From IMG/VR virus record IMGVR_UViG_3300003690_000169, positions 1 to 28,232 of that record: DNA of 28,232 nucleotides. One strand, given 5' to 3'. This document shows, one piece after another, positions 20,178-26,470 of the stretch. The notes below the pieces were generated by a model, which saw only the letters and a program-made list of their open reading frames with translations, had not been told where the DNA came from and did no database searches. This stretch comes from a virus. The position numbers were made by a program, and so were the translations under genes. The stretch's first letter is position 1, and the number at the start of each line of letters is the position of its first letter.

Positions 20178-20195
20178 TTATTCGGCCAACTCGGA
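20139..20195 (+). repeat. Right repeat cluster: six TTCGGA units with 9-10 base spacing
   Basis: TTCGGA recurs at 20142, 20151, 20161 and 20171, then TTCGGC at 20181 and TCGGA at 20191. The spacing is helical and the orientation opposite to the CCGAAT units of the left cluster. Confidence 0.75.
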
Positions 20196-20729
20196 CGTTT
20201 CTGCCACTTTTACTATTTCTTCTAACTCGGGGAAGGGGCATCCTTCAGCAATAACAGGGTTTAGAACATAAGAAAGGTTTCTATTGTCCGATAATATAAA
20301 GGTTTCGGCTGAAACAATAGCGTAATTATACTTAGAGTTAGAATAATCGTCAGATGATCTCTCACCAGATGAGCGGTATACAGAATTTGGGTCAGCTGTA
20401 GGCAAAATAACTTGACCACTGGAGTATATACTCATTCGACGCCATCCCTTTTCATGAAAATCTGCAAGAGATCCGGTAATGCTTTCACCAATAAGGGTTC
20501 CCCAAGAAATAGTGGACATCAACTTGCTGTAGCCAGAAGATCTGTTACCAGTAATAGTAACACTATTAGTTGAAAGTTTATTATAGTTATACTGAACTGT
20601 GACATTATCCATCGAAATGGTGGGAGTAGGTGATGCTAGTTTATCGAGGGAAGGTATATTACCATCATTTAAATCCTCTGCAAAGAATATTTCTCCTGTA
20701 GGCAAAAGATAGGCAATGATATTAGACAT
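20178..20729 (-). CDS. Unknown protein in the amidoligase cluster, 183 aa
   Basis: Start ATG 20727-20729 in a TAATG junction; a GTG four codons earlier is too close to the GAGGAG site. It begins MSNIIAYLLPTGEIFFAEDL, is rich in S, T, N and Y (about residues 40-150) and ends in a glutamate-rich segment (PFPELEEIVKVAETSELAE). No family recognised. The polar, repeat-like body and its place between the ligase genes make it a possible substrate or structural partner (inference). Confidence 0.6.
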   Translation of the reverse strand: MSNIIAYLLPTGEIFFAEDLNDGNIPSLDKLASPTPTISMDNVTVQYNYNKLSTNSVTITGNRSSGYSKLMSTISWGTLIGESITGSLADFHEKGWRRMSIYSSGQVILPTADPNSVYRSSGERSSDDYSNSKYNYAIVSAETFILSDNRNLSYVLNPVIAEGCPFPELEEIVKVAETSELAE

Positions 20730-21079
20730 TAGAAGGGGCACTCCTCTTTAGAGATTTTAATAAGTTCTTGAGATTCCTCAAGACTGATTCCTTGAGCAAC
20801 GATTTTTGTATTAGCATCAAAGACTTGCCACACACTCGTAGAATCTAGCTTTGATGTCCAAGGTTCAGGGTGTGATTTGTTAGGACGACAGGCTTTAACG
20901 GTCTCTTGAAACCATTCTCTCTCTGATTTACCAGATGATGCTTCATTTAAGCAGGTTTTGACCCGGTAACTTAGAAGTCTTGCTCTAACATCTACTGATT
21001 TTTTAGGACGATCTTCTACTACTGCATACATAGCAGAATATAGATCACCAACAAATTCCCAATCTTTATCTTCTCTCAT
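20729..21079 (-). CDS. Unknown protein in the amidoligase cluster, 116 aa
   Basis: Starts with ATG in a TAATG junction with the amidotransferase stop. It begins MREDKDWEFVGDLYSAMYAV, resembling the helical segment WTVMGEIASAMDIYN near the end of the amidotransferase, so the two may share a small domain. The C-terminal half has a strand pattern VWQVFDANTKIVAQGISLEE. Unknown function; tightly coupled to its neighbours. Confidence 0.6.
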   Translation of the reverse strand: MREDKDWEFVGDLYSAMYAVVEDRPKKSVDVRARLLSYRVKTCLNEASSGKSEREWFQETVKACRPNKSHPEPWTSKLDSTSVWQVFDANTKIVAQGISLEESQELIKISKEECPF

Positions 21080-22122
21080 TACATTAACTCCAGTAGGAAC
21101 TCACAGGATTGATCAGGTTCCATAACGATGAAGTTATAGAGTTCTGCCTCAGACATAAGCTTTAGGTCATCTATAGTCTTAACTGTGTCTTCGCATATAG
21201 TAACAGATTTGTCATTAGGAATTGGTTTGTTATCAACGGTATCATTGTAGATGTCCATAGCTGAGGCTATCTCTCCCATAACAGTCCAATCAGCATCGGA
21301 GGGATCTTCCTTAGCTTCGATTACTTCCCTAATATCTCCCAAAACCTTATCTAAGGTTGGCAGAGAAAAGTCTTCTTTATTGTCATTTGGGATATGTGGC
21401 GCATGACCTAGATTGTCATCATATCCATACGGATTCATGAATCCGTCATTATATAGACTACCATAAGTACCGTGACCTCCCTGACTATAGTAATCTGGCA
21501 CAGAAGAGATATAGCTTGTTTGCCCAGTCGAAGGGTTGTAATTGCGACCTTTGTCACGACGCAAAGAGTAAGTATTAGATAACTCCAATCCATCAAATTT
21601 GTCTGTTGCAGAAAAATTGATATTGAGAAATTCCTCTGTCTTACCGTCTAAGAGTGTAAGTCTATCAGTATCTGCTACATTTTTAAGGAAGTCAGCAAAT
21701 CCACTTTCCTCAATAATATCAGGATTCTTGATTAGGATGGGCTTGAGTATATGCTCCACAAAATGCCATGTGTCAGATTTTTTATCATCCATCATGGGAA
21801 CGTCGATATGTGGGCCATTGTGCATAATCCACACATCTCTACCATGTTCATTAAAATTAAGGATTTGAAATGGGTGACATTGAGCCTTGGAAGTATCACC
21901 ATGTGTATTAAAGCGAAAGTGGAGAGCAATAGGGCTATCTAGATACTTGTCATAGATATTCTTACATTCTTCTCCGCTGTTTACAAGAGATTTGTGGACA
22001 TGGATTTTACCATTTCCAGTTGGCATCATTACTCCAAAACCGTCTGGGTTGTTTTGGTGTGCAGCTAGGATAAGATCCTCATCCACACCATCAGCGTTTA
22101 CATCTACTACAATTAAACACAT
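21079..22122 (-). CDS. Class II glutamine amidotransferase (Ntn-hydrolase), 347 aa
   Basis: Frees ammonia from glutamine, using Cys2 as N-terminal nucleophile once the initiator methionine is removed (MCLIVVDVN). Other family marks: NPDGFGVM (25-32), LHFRFNTHGD (67-76) with the substrate arginines, QCHPF (81-85), IMHNGPHID (99-107) and KSDTWHF (115-121). The amidotransferase domain ends near residue 200; a low-complexity Y/G/N-rich linker follows, then a C-terminal helical region with a segment like the 116-aa neighbour. Strong GGAG site. It probably supplies the amine to the ATP-grasp or COOH-NH2 ligases beside it, or hydrolyses their products. Confidence 0.85.
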   Translation of the reverse strand: MCLIVVDVNADGVDEDLILAAHQNNPDGFGVMMPTGNGKIHVHKSLVNSGEECKNIYDKYLDSPIALHFRFNTHGDTSKAQCHPFQILNFNEHGRDVWIMHNGPHIDVPMMDDKKSDTWHFVEHILKPILIKNPDIIEESGFADFLKNVADTDRLTLLDGKTEEFLNINFSATDKFDGLELSNTYSLRRDKGRNYNPSTGQTSYISSVPDYYSQGGHGTYGSLYNDGFMNPYGYDDNLGHAPHIPNDNKEDFSLPTLDKVLGDIREVIEAKEDPSDADWTVMGEIASAMDIYNDTVDNKPIPNDKSVTICEDTVKTIDDLKLMSEAELYNFIVMEPDQSCEFLLELM

Positions 22123-23636
22123 ATATCACTCTCCTCATTCATATCGGCAATTTGTTGTACAAGTAAGGCATTTGCTACGTTAGGCCAAGTACGTAAGATG
22201 TCAGTTGGAATAGAAGATGAGCCTTTTAGTTTACCAAAAGCTGGGATACATTCTTTTTTTGTCAGACTCATACCAGTGTCAATCCTTGAAGGCGGCGGGG
22301 ATTTAGACTGCCGTTTCCGTTGGTTTCCTTTGAAATCATCGGGCCACGCATTTAAACAGAAGTCATATAGATTGTTAAACCTAGAGAAATTCTCCTTCTT
22401 TTCCAACCACTTAAAGTATGACTTTATGTGTAGATGGCGCATACTTGAGAATTTGGTAAACTCATACAACGACTGAGCGAACTCAATATAACGCATCATC
22501 CCCTCATACTTCGTGTTACCGCGAAACATTCTAAGCTCAACAGTATTCCTCTTGGTGAGGTTGAACCACACACGGCGCTCACAGATATCTATTGGATGGA
22601 TAGGATCTGTGATCTTCATGTTATCTTCACGTTTAGCATAAAAAGTAGAGCCCCTACCAACAATTCGTGACAGGAATTCATAATTGTCGTCTGAATTTAA
22701 AAACACGGTCATCTTTCCAATCTGCAATGGAGTTAGAGCAGCACGTGAGAGATGAATATGGACGCCGCAGGTATCTGTGCTATAGGACTTAAGATTCTTC
22801 ATTAGATTTCGATTTTTAAGCAGATGATGCCAAGGTGAATCAGTAATAACTTTCCCTTCTTGCCCCCACTTATGGTAGTCAAATGTACAAGGTGCAGAGA
22901 CAACTTCAAAACCATTTTCAAGTGATCCGTCATGCTTTAGAATAGCCCAACCAGAAACACTATCAGCGATCTCTTGTGCAATGGATGCCCTCGAATCTCC
23001 CCTTCTCTCAACTTCAAGCTCAACACCTAACAACATTGGGGTGAACTTTTTACTGTCTTTCCGCTTAAATTCCTGGTTGGTATTGATAAAGTGAGGAAGT
23101 ACATTAAGCGGGTCAAAATCATAGGAATAAAGACCATCATAACAGTGATTTTCTTCGTAGTTGTCTACATCACCTTCAGCGACGAGGGTTCCTTCCCTCT
23201 CATCAAAGCGGTAATACTCATCACAACAACTGCCACATATAACTTCTTCGTGATAGGCAATGTGTTGTGGGTGGCTAGGGCCAATATAGTCATTACAGGA
23301 AGTGCAAATTACTTCCTCTATGCCAAGAGGATCTAAAACATCTAGAACACTAATATGATCACGTGTCAAGATACCAATAGAATTTAGGGCACTATTTAAC
23401 ACGAGTTGAGTATCACCAGAAGCTACAACACAAACACTTATCTTAATTTGACGAAGGGTTGCCAAAATATCAGAATCGGGAGTTTCATTGAATTCAGGCC
23501 AAGCTGCTATTCGCAGCTCTATATCAGTCATTAAACCATTGACTGAGTTTGCAAGGGAAGAGGGAATCTGAGTATTTACCCAATTACTCAAGTCTGTTGG
23601 GGTTATAGATGCGGGGACAGAGCTATATGTTGGCAT
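22113..23636 (-). CDS. COOH-NH2 amidoligase (glutamine-synthetase fold, Amidoligase_2-like), 507 aa
   Basis: The ligase core spans about residues 200-400: LGVELEVE (203-210) with metal-binding glutamates, KHDGSLENGFEVVSAP (234-249), TCGVHIHLSR (289-298) with paired histidines, and NTVELRMFRGN (364-374). This is the pattern of the COOH-NH2 ligases related to glutamine synthetase that form amide or peptide bonds. Before it, C111/C114 and C134/C137 form a zinc-ribbon-like unit, and residues 1-100 are an unrecognised helical domain. A proline/serine linker (KSPPPSRID) leads to a short C-terminal domain. GGAG lies 6 bases before the ATG. Confidence 0.85.
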   Translation of the reverse strand: MPTYSSVPASITPTDLSNWVNTQIPSSLANSVNGLMTDIELRIAAWPEFNETPDSDILATLRQIKISVCVVASGDTQLVLNSALNSIGILTRDHISVLDVLDPLGIEEVICTSCNDYIGPSHPQHIAYHEEVICGSCCDEYYRFDEREGTLVAEGDVDNYEENHCYDGLYSYDFDPLNVLPHFINTNQEFKRKDSKKFTPMLLGVELEVERRGDSRASIAQEIADSVSGWAILKHDGSLENGFEVVSAPCTFDYHKWGQEGKVITDSPWHHLLKNRNLMKNLKSYSTDTCGVHIHLSRAALTPLQIGKMTVFLNSDDNYEFLSRIVGRGSTFYAKREDNMKITDPIHPIDICERRVWFNLTKRNTVELRMFRGNTKYEGMMRYIEFAQSLYEFTKFSSMRHLHIKSYFKWLEKKENFSRFNNLYDFCLNAWPDDFKGNQRKRQSKSPPPSRIDTGMSLTKKECIPAFGKLKGSSSIPTDILRTWPNVANALLVQQIADMNEESDICV

Positions 23637-23937
23637 GATCTACTCCGTCCCAATCATCAATGTTATCCATATCAGCATTGATATTGGACTCTTCAACTGT
23701 GGCGGTGTCAGCAATATTCTCGTCAACCACAGCCCCGACAGGATCATTGTCAACTTCGGCAACAACAGTATTCAGTTTAATAAGAAAAGGGCGTCTGGAA
23801 CTGGGGAAGCCGTAATGCACAACTTTCAGTGAACTTTTGTCATATACTGAGATAACTCCACCTTTTTGTAGATACTCAAACATGTATTTGTCAACTTCCA
23901 CTGATTTCTTTGTCCGAGTGTCAAGGTATGTAGGCAT
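23623..23937 (-). CDS. Unknown protein with acidic tail, 104 aa
   Basis: It begins MPTYLDTRTKKSVEVDKYMF, a small alpha-beta domain of about 55 residues, followed by a long acidic, low-complexity tail (about residues 63-104, ending MDNIDDWDGVDHANI). It is co-translated with the 507-aa amidoligase, overlapping it by 14 bases. The tail is plausible as a site for peptide or amide modification, but that is speculation. Confidence 0.6.
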   Translation of the reverse strand: MPTYLDTRTKKSVEVDKYMFEYLQKGGVISVYDKSSLKVVHYGFPSSRRPFLIKLNTVVAEVDNDPVGAVVDENIADTATVEESNINADMDNIDDWDGVDHANI

Positions 23938-23938
23938 A

Positions 23939-24082
23939 TTATACTTTCCTCTTATGCTTGAATTTACGGGTGTAGGCTTTCTTGGAAGGTATGCGCCTAG
24001 GAGAGAAAAGAGGGCTTTCCAAGGCTTTGGCAGACCATGAACGCCTTCTTCGGATAGTCCTCTTAACTCTCTTACTAGGCAC
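23939..24082 (-). CDS. Small highly basic phage protein, 47 aa
   Basis: GTG start 24080-24082 behind GGAGG with 5-base spacing. It opens MPSKRVKRTIRRRRSWS and has SPLFSPRRIPSKKAYTRKFK, a pattern I know from short lysine/arginine-rich phage proteins (LF.PR....KK.YTRK.KH) of unknown role, presumably nucleic acid binding. It ends one base before the next start. Confidence 0.7.
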   Translation of the reverse strand: MPSKRVKRTIRRRRSWSAKALESPLFSPRRIPSKKAYTRKFKHKRKV

Positions 24083-24099
24083 TTCTCCCTCCCCTTTTA

Positions 24100-24189
24100 T
24101 TAAAATGCCAGCCAAATAATATTAAGCAATATTATGCCTAATGCTATGACAATACCAGATAACCATGTTATGAATGTTTCCATTTTCAT
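24100..24189 (-). CDS. Single-span membrane peptide, 29 aa
   Basis: The best start is ATG 24187-24189 with AGGG 8 bases upstream. After MKMETFITW comes one hydrophobic segment (LSGIVIALGIILLNIIWLAF). The longer frame running to 24339 overlaps a better-supported gene and is not used. Possibly a small holin-like or regulatory membrane peptide; no function visible. Confidence 0.5.
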   Translation of the reverse strand: MKMETFITWLSGIVIALGIILLNIIWLAF

Positions 24190-24202
24190 AATCATTTCCC
24201 TG

Positions 24203-24409
24203 CTAGAAGCTAAGGTTGATGGTGATGCCGTTGCCAGACGGCTGAAGCTGGGTGAAACCTTCAAGGTCTCTCCAAAAGTCTTTGCGATCAGAGGCGTCAT
24301 ATCGACGACCCCAAGGCATCTCGGCAGATACAAAACCATTAGACTTCACAGCGTTACCAATGGCATAACGGGATTGAATGTGGCGGGGAAGATCCTTGAG
24401 AGTTTTCAT
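24203..24409 (-). CDS. Unknown small protein, 68 aa
   Basis: AAGGA lies 8 bases upstream of ATG. It begins MKTLKDLPRHIQSRYAIGNA and contains MPWGRRYDASDRKDFWRDLE, ending in a short strand (NGITINLSF). No family recognised. Confidence 0.65.
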   Translation of the reverse strand: MKTLKDLPRHIQSRYAIGNAVKSNGFVSAEMPWGRRYDASDRKDFWRDLEGFTQLQPSGNGITINLSF

Positions 24410-24414
24410 ATCAA

Positions 24415-24627
24415 TTATCCTTGTTGTGTTAGGGATGAGATAGTATCGGCCAGGCTATTTAACTCAGAACATGTTGCTCTTGCGTGAGCTTGGGCTCCTT
24501 CTTGCGATGGAAAATCTTGTGGGTTATCCCAAGACCTATATATATTTGATTCCTTAAAACTAATACAGATACTGTAGTTCCATAAACTACCGTCATGTCT
24601 TCGGTAATTAAGAGGGTAGAAATGCAT
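24415..24627 (-). CDS. Unknown protein, probable paralogue of the next gene, 70 aa
   Basis: The likely start is ATG 24625-24627, 20 bases inside the end of its neighbour; the frame continues to 24768 only as shadow. No clear ribosome binding site. Its pattern NYSICISFKE, then W, then F, then EGAQAHARATCSELNSLADT matches in order the neighbour's YSPRISVTFDED, W, F, KDAKERAERITKALDAQIDT, suggesting tandem duplication and divergence. Confidence 0.5.
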   Translation of the reverse strand: MHFYPLNYRRHDGSLWNYSICISFKESNIYRSWDNPQDFPSQEGAQAHARATCSELNSLADTISSLTQQG

Positions 24628-24856
24628 TGACTGTATTCTTGAACTGTTTAATTTCAAGGGTATCAATTTGGGCATCGAGGGCTTTGGTAATACGTTCGGC
24701 ACGTTCTTTGGCATCTTTGAAATAGTCGAATTCTTCTGAGTCCGTCCATGTCCATGCAATATCTTCATCGAAGGTGACGCTTATACGAGGAGAATATTGC
24801 ATACCAAAGCCTATTCCATTCTTTGATGGATCAACAACGCTGAATGTTATTTTCAT
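24608..24856 (-). CDS. Unknown protein, probable paralogue of the previous gene, 82 aa
   Basis: ATG 24854-24856 in an ATGA junction with the upstream stop and GGAAG 8 bases upstream; a TTG two codons earlier is possible. It begins MKITFSVVDPSKNGIGFGMQ, has two beta strands, a tryptophan-containing turn (AWTWTDSEEFDYF) and a long charged helix (KDAKERAERITKALDAQIDT). Function unknown. Confidence 0.6.
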   Translation of the reverse strand: MKITFSVVDPSKNGIGFGMQYSPRISVTFDEDIAWTWTDSEEFDYFKDAKERAERITKALDAQIDTLEIKQFKNTVNAFLPS

Positions 24857-25077
24857 TGGCAATACTTCCTTTCATAGAAGGCTTTCATATCACGCCATCC
24901 TCTGCGGCCTTTAAGAGATTTGCCACGAGAGTGACCAGTGGAACCCCATCCCTTATTTGTTGTGGCAGTGAAGCCTGAGGCTACTGAACCACGAGGAAGA
25001 GGATCAGCATGTACAATATTGCTGCACACTCTGATCATGTATTGGGACTTAAGCTGGTCTTTAAATGCTTGTGGCAT
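24853..25077 (-). CDS. Unknown basic protein, 74 aa
   Basis: Strong GGAG site 7 bases before the ATG. It begins MPQAFKDQLKSQYMIRVCSN and is basic and glycine-rich after residue 30 (GWGSTGHSRGKSLKGRRGWR), suggesting a flexible nucleic-acid-binding or structural role. No family recognised. Confidence 0.6.
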   Translation of the reverse strand: MPQAFKDQLKSQYMIRVCSNIVHADPLPRGSVASGFTATTNKGWGSTGHSRGKSLKGRRGWRDMKAFYERKYCQ

Positions 25078-25252
25078 CTATCAACTCCTTTACCATAGAT
25101 TCCATACGTTCCACGTATGATAAATCTGGGTCATGATATCCACTTAACTCAAGAAGACGATTGTCAGTGTCTCTGATTGGTGGGGGATAAGCAATCGCTG
25201 TAGTACTCGCCACAATCGCCACAGCAGCAGTCTTCTTCCCACTCACTTTCAT
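25061..25252 (-). CDS. Possible overprinted exported protein, 63 aa
   Basis: The frame opens MKVSGKKTAAVAIVASTTAI and then AYPPPIRD: a short basic start, a hydrophobic core and AIA before Y, a good signal peptide with cleavage after residue 21. This part lies wholly inside the cysteine-rich end of the second amidoligase (89-base overlap), unusually long for this genome, and the ATG has no clear binding site. Residues after 30 lie mostly outside the overlap and look like ordinary coding sequence. A shorter gene with an unusual start is the alternative. Confidence 0.4.
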   Translation of the reverse strand: MKVSGKKTAAVAIVASTTAIAYPPPIRDTDNRLLELSGYHDPDLSYVERMESMVKELIDATSI

Positions 25253-26087
25253 CTACGTATTGATGTGGTGAATGGTATACATACTCGTCAGTGGAGAGTT
25301 TAGACAGATTGGCAGCCAATTCAATATTCTGATTGACTAAACGATCAATTACAGGCTGGTTATCACGGATAGCGAGGAGGTAAGCAGCACAGGTGTCAGT
25401 AACAAGTTGAAGCCTCTCAATTCCGGCAGCCTTATGATAATCCTGCCCCCCTCCTACCCTAAGCTCGACACGTTTGCCGTGATCGTTTCCCCAAGTAAGG
25501 CAGATAGCTTTACGGGAGGAAGACCAAGTATCTCTAACTATATCCTTGGCCCCTTTTAATCGTTTAGAGAGGCTTTCATCGGATGGAGAATTTTGTCTTA
25601 TTGAGCACGCAAGGTGATGTATCCATGATTCACACCAGCCACCGTGGGAAGAACGCTCGAGAAACTTGTGGATTCCAACGGGAGGTTGGCTATAAATCAA
25701 GCGGGTTTTATTCTTTCTATTCCAAAACTCCTCAGAGTTGGAGCGTTTATCAACATAGGTATAGTTGATATGACAAGAGGAATTAGTGTAGGTATATGCA
25801 CCAAGATCATCTTGCATATATTCACAGAAAGCAACCATATTCTTCTTGGCTTCGGAGACAGGCCACCACTTTGTAACAATCTCAGTAGGCCTCTGACCTA
25901 TTTTGGCAGGTCCATCTTCATAGACATGATGTACAAGATCAGCAAGCTCAGGATGGTGCAATAATTTATCTGCGACCTCACATTCCTGAAATTCAGAGGC
26001 GAACTCAAACTCAAAGCCTACTTCCAGCTGGTCAAGGTCGCGGCTGGAGTATAGCTTGGTCGGAGCGTAGACAGGGAGATCAGTCAT
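25164..26087 (-). CDS. Second COOH-NH2 amidoligase-like protein with cysteine-rich tail, 307 aa
   Basis: Motifs follow the glutamine-synthetase-fold ligase order: EVGFEFEF (22-29), PTEIVTKWW (67-75), SSCHINYTY (103-111) with one histidine, and KRVELRVGGGQDYHK (205-219). It is shorter and more diverged than the 507-aa ligase. Residues 285-299 are a knuckle CCCGDCGEYYSDC resembling CGSCCDEYY in the other ligase, so both may carry a related metal-binding unit, at opposite ends of the core. AGGA lies 7 bases before the ATG. It probably acts in the same pathway; two ligases suggest two amide bonds or two acceptors (inference). Confidence 0.7.
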   Translation of the reverse strand: MTDLPVYAPTKLYSSRDLDQLEVGFEFEFASEFQECEVADKLLHHPELADLVHHVYEDGPAKIGQRPTEIVTKWWPVSEAKKNMVAFCEYMQDDLGAYTYTNSSCHINYTYVDKRSNSEEFWNRKNKTRLIYSQPPVGIHKFLERSSHGGWCESWIHHLACSIRQNSPSDESLSKRLKGAKDIVRDTWSSSRKAICLTWGNDHGKRVELRVGGGQDYHKAAGIERLQLVTDTCAAYLLAIRDNQPVIDRLVNQNIELAANLSKLSTDEYVYHSPHQYVDESEWEEDCCCGDCGEYYSDCLSPTNQRH

Positions 26088-26140
26088 CAGACTGTCCTTT
26101 CCTAGTAATTGTTAGGGATAAAGTCTTTAGATAATCAGTC

Positions 26141-26335
26141 TTAATTTTGATTTTTGGCGCTGCGCCACTCATAGCAGGAGTCTTCAGGGGCTGTACGAGG
26201 GTGTTTAACATGTATGAGCTCTCCTTCTACTGGAATTGTAGGTGGAAAGCGGTAGCAATCGCCGAAGTGTGAAGTTATACGAGGTTCGTCAGGTTTCCAA
26301 TGGAAACAATTGACACAAGTATGTGATTGCGGCAT
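26141..26335 (-). CDS. Small cysteine-rich protein, 64 aa
   Basis: CVNC (C7, C10), C27 in GDCYRFPP and C54 in DSCYEW make a four-cysteine pattern with W and RFPP, as in many short phage proteins presumed to bind zinc or iron. AGAGGAG lies close before the ATG. Function unknown. The 53 bases between this gene and the amidoligase hold nothing I recognise. Confidence 0.65.
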   Translation of the reverse strand: MPQSHTCVNCFHWKPDEPRITSHFGDCYRFPPTIPVEGELIHVKHPRTAPEDSCYEWRSAKNQN

Positions 26336-26349
26336 TGTATTCTCCTCTA

Positions 26350-26439
26350 TTATATTAGAGCTATTATTAATAAGAATATATAGACCCCAATACTCAAGCC
26401 TATTCCAAAGAAGAAACCATCTTTTAGATTACTTAACAT
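26350..26439 (-). CDS. Single-span membrane peptide, 29 aa
   Basis: It begins MLSNLKDGFFFGIGLSIGVY and then IFLLIIALI: one transmembrane helix with a short positively charged front. The FGIG-type glycine/phenylalanine spacing is common in tiny phage membrane proteins. Two candidate sites (AAGGAG 12 bases and GGAG 2-3 bases upstream) bracket the ideal distance. It is the first gene after the structured RNA region. Confidence 0.5.
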   Translation of the reverse strand: MLSNLKDGFFFGIGLSIGVYIFLLIIALI

Positions 26440-26470
26440 GGCTCCTAGTCACTCCTTTTAGTTGGTTTCT

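Larger units (their letters stand above)
488..25451. repeat. Dispersed 9-mer GGGGGGCAG, 13 exact copies
   Basis: Copies on the minus strand (read on plus as CTGCCCCCC) start at 488, 1053, 3375, 7289, 12924, 16179, 19548 and 25443; copies on the plus strand at 2293, 12831, 15434, 18075 and 19486. A near copy GGGGGGCAA is at 8005. Of about 18 runs of six or more G (or C) I found in the window, 13 are followed by CAG. The sites fall in genes in various reading frames (encoding GGQ, RGA, LPP and others) and once outside genes, so the DNA word itself is kept. From base composition alone I estimate well under one copy expected. Confidence 0.85.

Noticed and set aside
24190-24339. Long upstream part of the frame ending at 24100
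   Set aside because: It overlaps the well-supported 68-aa gene on the same strand and has no binding site at its far start; only the 29-aa membrane end is kept.
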